From the NCBI GenBank assembly GCA_015494485.1, contig WGBF01000184.1, forward strand, positions 1-5,263: 5,263 nucleotides of DNA, in the 5' to 3' direction. This document shows, in pieces, positions 1-5,101 of this stretch. This DNA is from a bacterium. GTDB lineage: Bacteria; Calditrichota; Calditrichia; RBG-13-44-9; J042. The position numbers and the translations under genes are program-made. The notes below the pieces were generated by a model. That model saw only the letters and a program-made list of their open reading frames with translations. It had not been told where the DNA came from and ran no database searches. The stretch's first letter is position 1. Every line of letters starts with the position of its first letter.

Positions 1-227
1 CCATCAATTTGATTCCACACAAAACTACCGACTTCGTCCAGTTTTAAGCGAAAAAAGGGTTTGGAATTTAAAAAGGAAACAAAAAATTTCAGAATGGGAT
101 TTCGGGCTCTCGGAATTAACAACACCACCCGCTCATCTTCCATCTCATGCCCGCAATCCGCCACCGGAATCAGTGTTAACCATTCCTCTTTACGGATTGC
201 CTTTCGTCTCGTTAGGGGAAGTTTCAT
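1..227 (-). CDS. PqqD-family protein, N-terminal part, runs off left edge
   Basis: This partial gene starts at ATG 227-225 and stays open to the window edge, giving 75 residues plus two bases. It begins MKLPLTRRKAIRKEEW, continues with a strand-like VVLLIPR (34-40), a positively charged hydrophobic stretch NPILKFFVSFL (43-53) and the motif LDEVGSFVW at 63-71 followed by NQID. The LDE-x-G-(S/T)-x-(V/I)-W pattern is the hallmark of the PqqD fold, a small winged-helix domain that in PqqD and RiPP recognition elements binds peptide precursors. Stand-alone versions with this N-terminal lead are common in FCB bacteria, where their role is unknown. The start lies inside the sigma-54 activator gene (38-bp overlap, different frame), which suggests translational coupling. 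There is no clear Shine-Dalgarno. The ATG at 183 is out of frame and soon stops. The family is fairly sure; the partner is not visible. Confidence 0.72.
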   Translation of the reverse strand, partial: MKLPLTRRKAIRKEEWLTLIPVADCGHEMEDERVVLLIPRARNPILKFFVSFLNSKPFFRLKLDEVGSFVWNQID

Positions 228-1146
228 AGTTTAAATACTTGTTCAATGTTTTAATGTCGATGCTTAATTTTCGGGCCGCATCTGCCTTGGAATCCGCCAA
301 TTGCACAACCTGTTTAATATACGATGCAATGGCCTCTTTTAAGGGAACAATTTTATTTAATGTCAACGGCGCGCTTTCGGTGGGCGAATCAATATACTTC
401 TCCGCAACTGAAGGGGTCAGGGTACGGTGTCCGTTAATGATTACCCGTTCCAGAAAATGGTAAATTTCCCGCAAATTTCCCGGCCAGGTCAATGCACGGA
501 GGTAGTCCAGTGTTTCTTCCGGAATTTGCACCGAAACGCCGTACTTTTCCTCCAGCAACTGTTTCAGGTGCAACACCGTGGGCATAATGTCTTCCGGCCG
601 TTCTTTTAAGGGCGGAATCTGGATGTGGAAGGTATTTAGCCGGTAGAACAGATCTTCCCGCAACTCCCCGGTTTGCAATGCTTTTTGAACGTTCTTGTTG
701 GTGGCTACCACAATACGCACATCAACGGTAATCACCTCGTTGCTCCCCAGGGGCGAAAAGCGCTTTTCTTCCAGAACCGTCAGCAGTTTTGCCTGCAGGT
801 CAAATGGCATTTCGGCAATTTCGTCCAGAAACAGCGTCCCCTCATGGGCAGCCAATATTTTGCCTTCGTACCGGGATTGTGCCCCGGTAAAGGCGCCTTT
901 TTCATGGCCGAACAGTTCATTTTCCAGCAGCATTTGGGGGATAGCCGCACAGTTCAGGCTAATTAATTTTTTGTGTTTCCGGGGAGATAATTCATGAATA
1001 ACCCGCGCCAGGTAGGATTTCCCCACACCGGTGGGGCCGGTTAGCAACACCGGTGCATTAACCGCGGCAATTTTCGGTAATTGGCTGCGGAGTTTCCGGG
1101 CAAAACGGCTAACCCCAATGACTGCGGAACGAACCCGTGCATTCAT
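190..1146 (-). CDS. Sigma-54 activator: AAA+ domain and Fis-type HTH, no sensory domain
   Basis: Encodes a 318-residue bacterial enhancer-binding protein that would use ATP hydrolysis to remodel the closed RNA polymerase-sigma54 complex. Visible in order: Walker A GPTGVGKS (37-44), an intact GAFTGA sigma-54 contact loop (84-89), Walker B GTLFLDE (103-109), sensor I ATN (149-151), the REDLFYRL arginine-finger region (163-170), WPGNLRE of the sensor II/lid region (221-227), and a C-terminal Fis-like helix-turn-helix (about 283-305, with ADAARKLSIDIKTLNKYL). The AAA+ domain begins almost at residue 1, so there is no receiver, GAF or PAS domain. In this it resembles PspF, which is controlled in trans by a partner protein. 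A good Shine-Dalgarno (GGGAGGG at 1159-1153) sits 6 bases before the ATG. The gene follows gmhA after 64 bp and overlaps the PqqD-family gene. Its target promoters are unknown. The family call is secure; the specific regulon is not. Confidence 0.93.
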   Translation of the reverse strand: MNARVRSAVIGVSRFARKLRSQLPKIAAVNAPVLLTGPTGVGKSYLARVIHELSPRKHKKLISLNCAAIPQMLLENELFGHEKGAFTGAQSRYEGKILAAHEGTLFLDEIAEMPFDLQAKLLTVLEEKRFSPLGSNEVITVDVRIVVATNKNVQKALQTGELREDLFYRLNTFHIQIPPLKERPEDIMPTVLHLKQLLEEKYGVSVQIPEETLDYLRALTWPGNLREIYHFLERVIINGHRTLTPSVAEKYIDSPTESAPLTLNKIVPLKEAIASYIKQVVQLADSKADAARKLSIDIKTLNKYLNYETSPNETKGNP

Positions 1147-1175
1147 TCCCTTCCCTCCCGTTTTTGGGGGAATTT

Positions 1176-1192
1176 AAAAACCACAGGGTGGT
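1176..1192 (-). terminator. Weak hairpin with T-tract between gmhA and the activator gene
   Basis: On the minus strand ACCAC and GTGGT pair around a 3-base loop (1192-1180), and the stem is followed by TTTT then AAATT. It lies about 20 bases after the gmhA stop. The stem is only 5 bp, so it may be a partial terminator or an attenuator that lowers expression of the downstream activator and PqqD genes, or it may do nothing. Confidence 0.35.
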
Positions 1193-1210
1193 AAAAAACG
1201 CCATAATCCG

Positions 1211-1792
1211 TTACGGAAATAACGCTTCCTCCAGTAATTGACACACAATATGTCCAATGGTAATATGGCTCTCCTGAATATGCGCCGTAACGTGGGACGG
1301 AACCACCAGAGTAAAATCCGCAACTGTTTTTAATCTTCCGCCATCGCCGCCGGTTAAGCCAATAACATAAATGTGTTTTTTCCGGGCCACTTCCACTGCC
1401 TGGAGCACGTTGGGGGAATTGCCACTGGTGGAAATGGCCACCAGAATATCCTCCGGCCTACCCAGTGCTTCCACCTGGCGGGCAAACACGGAATCGAAAC
1501 CGTAGTCGTTGCCGCCGGCCGTCAGAACGGAAGAATCGGTTGTCAGGGCCAGCGCTGCAATGGGTGGCCGATTGAAACTGCCCCGCAGGCGAATCACCAG
1601 TTCCGCTGCCAGATGCTGGGCGTCCGCCGCGCTTCCGCCGTTGCCACAAAACATCAGTTTCCCCCCGCACCGGATGGCTTCCGTAAATTTGGTGGCAATA
1701 AATTCAATCTGCTCAATATACGCAGGTTCCAGTAATTTCTGCTTGGTTTCAATACTGGATGTTAAATGCTGTTCAATTACTTTGCGCGTCAT
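1211..1792 (-). CDS. gmhA: Phosphoheptose (sedoheptulose-7-phosphate) isomerase GmhA
   Basis: Encodes 193 residues, the usual GmhA length (about 190). It should convert D-sedoheptulose 7-phosphate to D-glycero-D-manno-heptose 7-phosphate in the cytosol, the first step of ADP- or GDP-heptose synthesis for the LPS core or other surface glycans. It is a single SIS-domain protein with the phosphate-binding loop CGNGGSAADAQH (49-60) and STSGNS (121-126). Residues H60, E64, Q173 and H181 match the zinc site and catalytic pair of the E. coli enzyme (His61, Glu65, Gln172, His180), which argues against the related DnaA-binding protein DiaA. The start ATG overlaps the previous gene's stop as ATGA. A Shine-Dalgarno AGGAGA (1803-1798) lies 5 bases upstream, inside that gene. 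Tight coupling to the lipid synthase suggests the two are co-expressed. The later heptose genes (kinase, phosphatase, nucleotidyltransferase) are not in the window. Confidence 0.93.
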   Translation of the reverse strand: MTRKVIEQHLTSSIETKQKLLEPAYIEQIEFIATKFTEAIRCGGKLMFCGNGGSAADAQHLAAELVIRLRGSFNRPPIAALALTTDSSVLTAGGNDYGFDSVFARQVEALGRPEDILVAISTSGNSPNVLQAVEVARKKHIYVIGLTGGDGGRLKTVADFTLVVPSHVTAHIQESHITIGHIVCQLLEEALFP

Positions 1793-2553
1793 TGCGGTCT
1801 CCTGCTCCGGTGTATGGCATCGGCAAATTCGCCCAGAAGCTGCCAGTTGGTTTGGTCTTCAAAGTAATTGCCGACGACCACAAACGAAGCGCCGGCGGCT
1901 ACTTTTTTTGCCGCTTCCTCCGGTGAGCGAATACCGCCCCCAACGATAAGGGGCAGTTCCACAACCCGGGAAACAGCAGAAATCATCTCTTCCGGAACGG
2001 TCTGCTGTGCACCGCTGCCCGCTTCCAGGTACACCAGTTTCATCCCCAGGTACTGAGCCGCCAGGGCATGGGCAACGGCCACATCCGGTTTATCCCGCGG
2101 AATGGGATGGGAATTGCTTAAAAACGCGGCGCTGGTCAGTTTACCGGATTCCACCATCATGTAAGCGCAGGCAATGGTTTCCAGCCCCATTTTCCACACC
2201 AGGGGCGCCGCCTGCACCTGATTGCCTATCAAAAATTCTGCATTGCGGGAACTGATGAGGGAAAGGTACAGCAACGCATCCGCATGGGGGGACAGTTGAA
2301 AAATGCTGCCCGGGAACAACACAACGGGCGTATCCCCCGCCGCTTTTTTGACCGCCTCAACAAAGGGATTAAATTCCTGTTGAAATAAAAACGTACCCCC
2401 AATAAACAGAACGTCCACCCCCTGCTCCACTGCACGGGGGATGCTTTCCGCTATTGCTGACCGGGACAATTTGTCGGGGTCAATCAACAGGACGAATCCC
2501 GCGCCGTTTTCCCGGATGATGTGCTGTAATCTTTGAAACGTCCGTTCTGCCAT
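1789..2553 (-). CDS. Geranylgeranylglyceryl phosphate synthase (group II, bacterial)
   Basis: Encodes 254 residues of the GGGPS/PcrB family, a TIM-barrel prenyltransferase that joins a polyprenyl diphosphate (C20 in group II enzymes) to sn-glycerol-1-phosphate. This is the first ether bond of archaeal-type lipids. Visible are the Mg/diphosphate-binding LIDPDK (23-28), FIGGT (50-54), VLFPGS (78-83), the SLISSRN...LIG segment (98-110), SNSHPIPRDKPD (146-157) typical of group II, the glycerol-phosphate site YLEAGSGA (175-182), IVGGGIRS (203-210) and VVVGNYF (225-231). All expected signature segments are intact. The SNSHPIPRDKPD region and the length match bacterial (FCB) and methanogen group II enzymes better than the shorter Bacillus PcrB. 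The start at 2553 has a modest purine-rich GGGGAA upstream. The gene overlaps gmhA by 4 bp and follows the wbqC-like gene after 74 bp. The G1P dehydrogenase and second prenyltransferase needed for full archaeal-type lipids are not in the window. Confidence 0.9.
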   Translation of the reverse strand: MAERTFQRLQHIIRENGAGFVLLIDPDKLSRSAIAESIPRAVEQGVDVLFIGGTFLFQQEFNPFVEAVKKAAGDTPVVLFPGSIFQLSPHADALLYLSLISSRNAEFLIGNQVQAAPLVWKMGLETIACAYMMVESGKLTSAAFLSNSHPIPRDKPDVAVAHALAAQYLGMKLVYLEAGSGAQQTVPEEMISAVSRVVELPLIVGGGIRSPEEAAKKVAAGASFVVVGNYFEDQTNWQLLGEFADAIHRSRRPQ

Positions 2554-2627
2554 ACGATTCCCCGCAATTCAGCAGAAAATACGGCGCTTTGGGAAGGAAA
2601 GCAAGCCGTTGCCATTTTGAAGGGCAT

Positions 2628-3338
2628 TCATTCGGATTCCGCCGCTGTTACCGTGAGATGTGCCTCAATGGCTTTCAGAAATGCCGGCCCCTGAAAAAAC
2701 AACCCCACAATCAGGGGGGAATGGGCCCCTAATTGAATAGCCTGACCAACCGGAATGGACTCTGTTACATGAACCACATAAAGAGGGAAGGCAGAAAAAT
2801 ACTTTTGATAATATGGCAATTCTCCGGGAGCACATAGTAACGGCGGATTGTTCTGCTCCCGCAGCCATTGGATTACCTCCTCCCGGGTGCGATTCCCCAT
2901 TGCGGAAAAGCGTTCCAGGGACTTGTCCGGGAACAACCGATGGCACATGGCTTGCGTCAGCTTGTACAGAAAATCCCCCAGATGATGGGGTACGCGGGAA
3001 AACACCTGCTCCAGAACGGTGTAGTAAACATCAAAATACGGGGCAAACCGGTATTGGTGATACAGGGATTTGAGGTGCCGACGTGGCCAGGGTTGACGGG
3101 TATCCAGCAGGGTTTCGGCAATGGTGGCTCCATGATGGGGCAGATGAATGGGAACCGTCAGGCGAAGCGACTCCCCCGCAGTGGGGAACACCGCCCGCAC
3201 CACCGGCGACTGGTGCCGTACCTGCAGGTGGTCAGCAAAATATACTTGCGATGCAACCCTAATTAGCGCGGCATCCTGCACGGTGAGGAAGTAATGCGGC
3301 TGTAGCGCTGCAACTGCCCGATGCAATTCCAACGGCAT
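2628..3338 (-). CDS. WbqC-family protein
   Basis: Encodes 236 residues resembling the WbqC family (PF08889), often found in O-antigen and other surface-polysaccharide loci; its biochemical activity is not established to my knowledge. Family-like features are LQPHYF near the start (12-17), FADHLQVRHQS (34-44), the strand LTVPI (60-64), the tract from W84 through APYF (99-102), and a C-terminal HSPLIVGLFFQGP (206-218). That last stretch aligns with the usual LSIxDLLFNxGP motif but lacks its aspartate. The frame is open further upstream to a GTG at 3440. I chose ATG 3338 because an AGGAGG lies just before it and because family members begin only a few residues before the QP motif. It is the likely first gene of the minus-strand operon, 74 bp before the lipid synthase. 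The family assignment rests on motifs read by eye and the sequence is divergent. Confidence 0.75.
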   Translation of the reverse strand: MPLELHRAVAALQPHYFLTVQDAALIRVASQVYFADHLQVRHQSPVVRAVFPTAGESLRLTVPIHLPHHGATIAETLLDTRQPWPRRHLKSLYHQYRFAPYFDVYYTVLEQVFSRVPHHLGDFLYKLTQAMCHRLFPDKSLERFSAMGNRTREEVIQWLREQNNPPLLCAPGELPYYQKYFSAFPLYVVHVTESIPVGQAIQLGAHSPLIVGLFFQGPAFLKAIEAHLTVTAAESE

Positions 3339-3341
3339 GTC

Positions 3342-3347
3342 CCTCCT
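3342..3347 (-). promoter_or_regulatory. Ribosome binding site that sets the wbqC-like start
   Basis: On the minus strand AGGAGG is followed by GAC and then ATG at 3338. The spacing of 3 bases is short, but the match is complete. The alternative GTG at 3440 lies right next to the upstream gene's terminator, and its extra 34 residues show no family similarity. Confidence 0.6.
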
Positions 3348-3356
3348 GAAAATCGG

Positions 3357-3378
3357 CGTTTTGTGCCCCAGCAAAACG
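3357..3378. repeat. 7-bp inverted repeat in the wbqC-like leader
   Basis: CGTTTTG (3357-3363) and CAAAACG (3372-3378) are exact reverse complements around 8 bases. The pair sits 19-40 bases upstream of the wbqC-like start, between the upstream terminator and the ribosome binding site, the interval that must hold the operon's promoter. It could be an operator or a leader hairpin. No promoter hexamers of good quality are visible beside it. Confidence 0.3.
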
Positions 3379-3445
3379 GAAGATTTCACATCGCATTGCA
3401 CCCTGCACGTCCGTTCAGCGGGTATTTTAATTCCCGGCACAAATC

Positions 3446-3475
3446 AAAAAGCCTCCCTTTAAACTCAGGGAGGCT
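3446..3475 (-). terminator. Intrinsic terminator after the zinc-ribbon gene
   Basis: AGCCTCCCT (3450-3458) and AGGGAGGCT (3467-3475) form a perfect 9-bp GC-rich stem with an 8-base loop. Read on the minus strand the hairpin ends in a run of five T's (3450-3446). It lies 26 bases past the stop codon of the zinc-ribbon gene and separates it from the wbqC-like operon, which should therefore have its own promoter between about 3446 and 3340. Confidence 0.88.
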
Positions 3476-3500
3476 CTGCAAAACAGGCGTATTTCAACTA

Positions 3501-4217
3501 TTAATCTTCATCTTCAAAGGCGAACAGGCCAAACCGCCGTTCTTTTAACTGGCGAATGCGTTCTTTAAAATACTCTTTATTTTTCACTTCATCGTGCCAT
3601 TTTACCCGCAAAAACTGATTGCGCTCAAACCATTCGTACTGAATACCGCCCATGAATTCCTGGCGGATTCGCCGTCCGATTTCCATTGCCAGACGGGTAG
3701 TGTTGGTAAAAATGAACAGAATGTCATTTTTTTCAACGATGTCAATAATCTTTTCGAATGGGGGCGAATTTTCCATTTCTTCTTCCACTTCCCTGGCCAG
3801 TTGAATGAATTCCTCTTTCCGCTCCTTGAGTTTTTTGTCGTAAATCTCGATGCTGCCGACAAACTCGCCCGTGGCCTTGTCCAGACACCGGTCACAGTAG
3901 GCCATTTCCGTACGCACGGTGAACAGGTCGGTAATGTTGTCCTTCACCCATTTATTGTTAAAGAAAATCCGTTTGCAGCGCGGACAGGTAAACACAATCC
4001 GTTGTTTGGGAAGCAGGGTATTGTCATCGGACGAAAAGAAGGCTTCCCCGGATTCCAGCTTTTTCTCAATTTCTTCCAGTTCCAGCACATCTTCTACATC
4101 TTCGGGTTCTACATCCTCATCCAGTTCATCCACTTCTTCGTCCATTTCTTCGTCAACATTTTCAAAATCATGGCGGTGTTCTTCCTCTTCATCAAAATTT
4201 TTCTTTTTGCGCGCCAT
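3501..4217 (-). CDS. Zinc-ribbon protein, BCAM0308/NMD3-like, with acidic N-terminus
   Basis: Encodes 238 residues in three parts. Residues 1-8 are basic (MARKKKNF). Residues 9-55 are extremely acidic (28 of 47 are D or E) and probably disordered or charged-helical. Residues 75-210 contain two Cys pairs, CPRC (78-81) and CDRC (108-111), forming a likely zinc ribbon, then a region with PPFEKIIDI, NTTRLAMEIGRRI and FLRVKWHDE. This arrangement matches the bacterial BCAM0308 family, which resembles the N-terminal part of NMD3, the archaeal/eukaryotic ribosome export factor; the bacterial role is unknown. A basic tail (about 211-231) ends in FAFEDED. I prefer ATG 4217 over ATG 4232 because AAGGAGG lies 4 bases before it and overlaps the earlier ATG region. 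It is probably a single-gene unit between a divergent promoter region and a terminator. An RNA- or ribosome-related job is inference. Confidence 0.68.
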   Translation of the reverse strand: MARKKKNFDEEEEHRHDFENVDEEMDEEVDELDEDVEPEDVEDVLELEEIEKKLESGEAFFSSDDNTLLPKQRIVFTCPRCKRIFFNNKWVKDNITDLFTVRTEMAYCDRCLDKATGEFVGSIEIYDKKLKERKEEFIQLAREVEEEMENSPPFEKIIDIVEKNDILFIFTNTTRLAMEIGRRIRQEFMGGIQYEWFERNQFLRVKWHDEVKNKEYFKERIRQLKERRFGLFAFEDED

Positions 4218-4221
4218 GACT

Positions 4222-4228
4222 CCTCCTT
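4222..4228 (-). promoter_or_regulatory. Ribosome binding site that sets the zinc-ribbon gene start
   Basis: A full AAGGAGG on the minus strand is followed by AGTC and ATG at 4217. It makes the upstream in-frame ATG at 4232 unlikely, since that would place the Shine-Dalgarno within the coding sequence. It is also evidence that this organism uses strong anti-SD pairing. Confidence 0.75.
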
Positions 4229-4392
4229 CCATTTTACCGTGGTTTACGTATTAAATCTCTATTTACCAATTTAACACCAAATTTGGGATATACGTAACAG
4301 AATACGCAAATTAAAAATTCAAAAAATTTACGTCCTGGTCTTACGCCATCACCGTTTTACGCCCGATTGTTCCGGGGCGGTTCCGGTGCTTT

Positions 4393-4398
4393 TATAAT
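4393..4398 (+). promoter_or_regulatory. Candidate -10 box (TATAAT) for trmH
   Basis: An exact TATAAT lies 62 bases before the trmH ATG. The best -35-like hexamer is TTGTTC at 4367-4372, but a 20-bp spacer is too long for a good sigma-70 promoter; at 17 bp the sequence is TTCCGG. The -10 may be used with a weak -35 or with an activator, and the two TTCCGG copies sit where an activator could bind. Confidence 0.35.
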
Positions 4399-4460
4399 AT
4401 TTTCTTGAATTCAAAAAGTTACAGGTTATTTTTGCAGGGACACTTACGGGGAAACGGACA

Positions 4461-5042
4461 ATGCCAACAGCGCGTCGATTGCAAAAAATGGAACGGGTAT
4501 TACGAAACCGCCAGCTGGATTTACGGGTGGTGTGCGAAAATATCCACGACCCGCATAATGTGAGCGCCATTTTGCGCACCTGTGATGCTGCCGGCGTGGG
4601 AATGGTGCATTTGCTGTACACCCATGAAGAATTTCCGCAACTGGGGAAAAAGTCCTCGGCATCGGCCAAAAAATGGATTGATATTCAGCGTCACCGCAGT
4701 TTTGAGGAGCTGCAACAGGCCCTGCACCGGGATGGCATTACCATTTACGCTACCCACCTGGGAGAACAGGCCATTTCCATTTACGATGTGGACTGGACCC
4801 AGCCCTCCGCCATTATCATGGGCAATGAACATCGGGGCGTTTCCGATGAGGCGCTGGCCATTGCCGATGCCAACGTGTACATCCCCCAATTTGGCATGAT
4901 TGAAAGTCTGAACGTGAGTGTGGCAACCGCCATTATTTTATATGAAGCGGTGCGCCAGCGCCTGCAGGCCAACCGGTATCCCAACCCCAACCTGGATTCG
5001 GAATGGATTGCTGCCAAGCTGCAGGAATGGATTGAAAAGTGA
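4461..5042 (+). CDS. trmH: tRNA (guanosine-18-2'-O)-methyltransferase TrmH
   Basis: Encodes 193 residues of the SPOUT (SpoU/TrmH) superfamily. The likely reaction is S-adenosylmethionine-dependent 2'-O-methylation of G18 in the D-loop of tRNA. Motif 1 reads ENIHDPHNVSAILRT (26-40) with N33 and R39, motif 2 IIMGNEHRGVS (118-128) with E123, and motif 3 IPQFGMIESLNVSVA (141-155) with S149 and N151. These match the Thermus TrmH key residues Asn35, Arg41, Glu124, Ser150 and Asn152. The first 25 residues (MPTARRLQKMERVLRNRQLDL) are the typical TrmH lead-in and support this start; upstream is only a weak GGGGA. A helical tail of about 30 residues follows motif 3, shorter than in E. coli (229 residues). 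No extra RNA-binding domain such as that of RlmB is present. It stands alone and converges on the next gene. Confidence 0.92.
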   Translation: MPTARRLQKMERVLRNRQLDLRVVCENIHDPHNVSAILRTCDAAGVGMVHLLYTHEEFPQLGKKSSASAKKWIDIQRHRSFEELQQALHRDGITIYATHLGEQAISIYDVDWTQPSAIIMGNEHRGVSDEALAIADANVYIPQFGMIESLNVSVATAIILYEAVRQRLQANRYPNPNLDSEWIAAKLQEWIEK

Positions 5043-5069
5043 TGCCCCCCGGATTTTCCCTTTACACCG

Positions 5070-5101
5070 AAACGCATCAGCTCTCAGACCCTGCGTTTTT
5101 T
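5070..5101 (+). terminator. Candidate intrinsic terminator for trmH
   Basis: AAACGCA (5070-5076) and TGCGTTT (5092-5098) form a 7-bp stem with a 15-base loop, and the plus strand runs through six T's (5096-5101). It begins 27 bases after the trmH stop and lies over the last codons of the convergent gene. The stem is AT-containing and the loop long, so strength is uncertain. Confidence 0.4.

Larger units (their letters stand above)
4218..4460. promoter_or_regulatory. Divergent intergenic region with short TTACG repeats
   Basis: This 243-bp AT-rich stretch lies between the minus-strand zinc-ribbon gene and plus-strand trmH and must hold both promoters. No gene is visible. TTACGTA (4244-4250) and TACGTAA (4291-4297) form an inverted pair with 40 bases between. 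TTACGCC occurs at 4341-4347 and 4357-4363, with TTACGT at 4328-4333. CCAAATTTGG (4277-4286) and TTGAATTCAA (4405-4414) are short palindromes. TTCCGG repeats at 4370-4375 and 4381-4386, 11 bp apart. I could not pick a convincing minus-strand promoter. Confidence 0.5.

Noticed and set aside
147..183. Minus-strand ATG at 183, just after the activator stop, as a separate gene start
   Set aside because: That frame stops after 12 codons. The frame from ATG 227 is the one carrying PqqD-like sequence.
2601..2614. Minus-strand TGGCAACGGCTTGC upstream of the lipid synthase gene, resembling a sigma-54 promoter
   Set aside because: Only 9 bases separate GG and GC, whereas sigma-54 promoters need 10, and CAC is not matched. 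A one-base shorter spacing normally abolishes function.
2868..3266. Plus-strand open frame of 132 codons opposite the wbqC-like gene
   Set aside because: It overlaps a recognisable WbqC-family protein on the other strand, shows no domain or ribosome binding site, and has shadow-like composition.
3339..3440. N-terminal extension of the wbqC-like gene from a GTG at 3440
   Set aside because: The extra 34 residues have no family similarity, would begin only 6 bases past the upstream terminator, and the internal ATG at 3338 has a full AGGAGG.
3594..4274. Long plus-strand open frame of 226 codons opposite the zinc-ribbon gene
   Set aside because: It is the mirror of the acidic GAA/GAT-rich coding region, which gives a phenylalanine-rich antisense frame with few stops. 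It has no family motif, and the opposite frame has a clear Shine-Dalgarno, Cys pairs and a terminator.
4405..4414. Perfect palindrome TTGAATTCAA between the -10 box and trmH
   Set aside because: A single 10-bp AT-rich palindrome is expected by chance in such DNA and no second copy is seen nearby.
5041..5078. GATGC ... GCATC inverted pair after trmH
   Set aside because: A 5-bp stem with a 28-base loop is too weak to be a terminator, and the AAACGCA/TGCGTTT hairpin is a better candidate.
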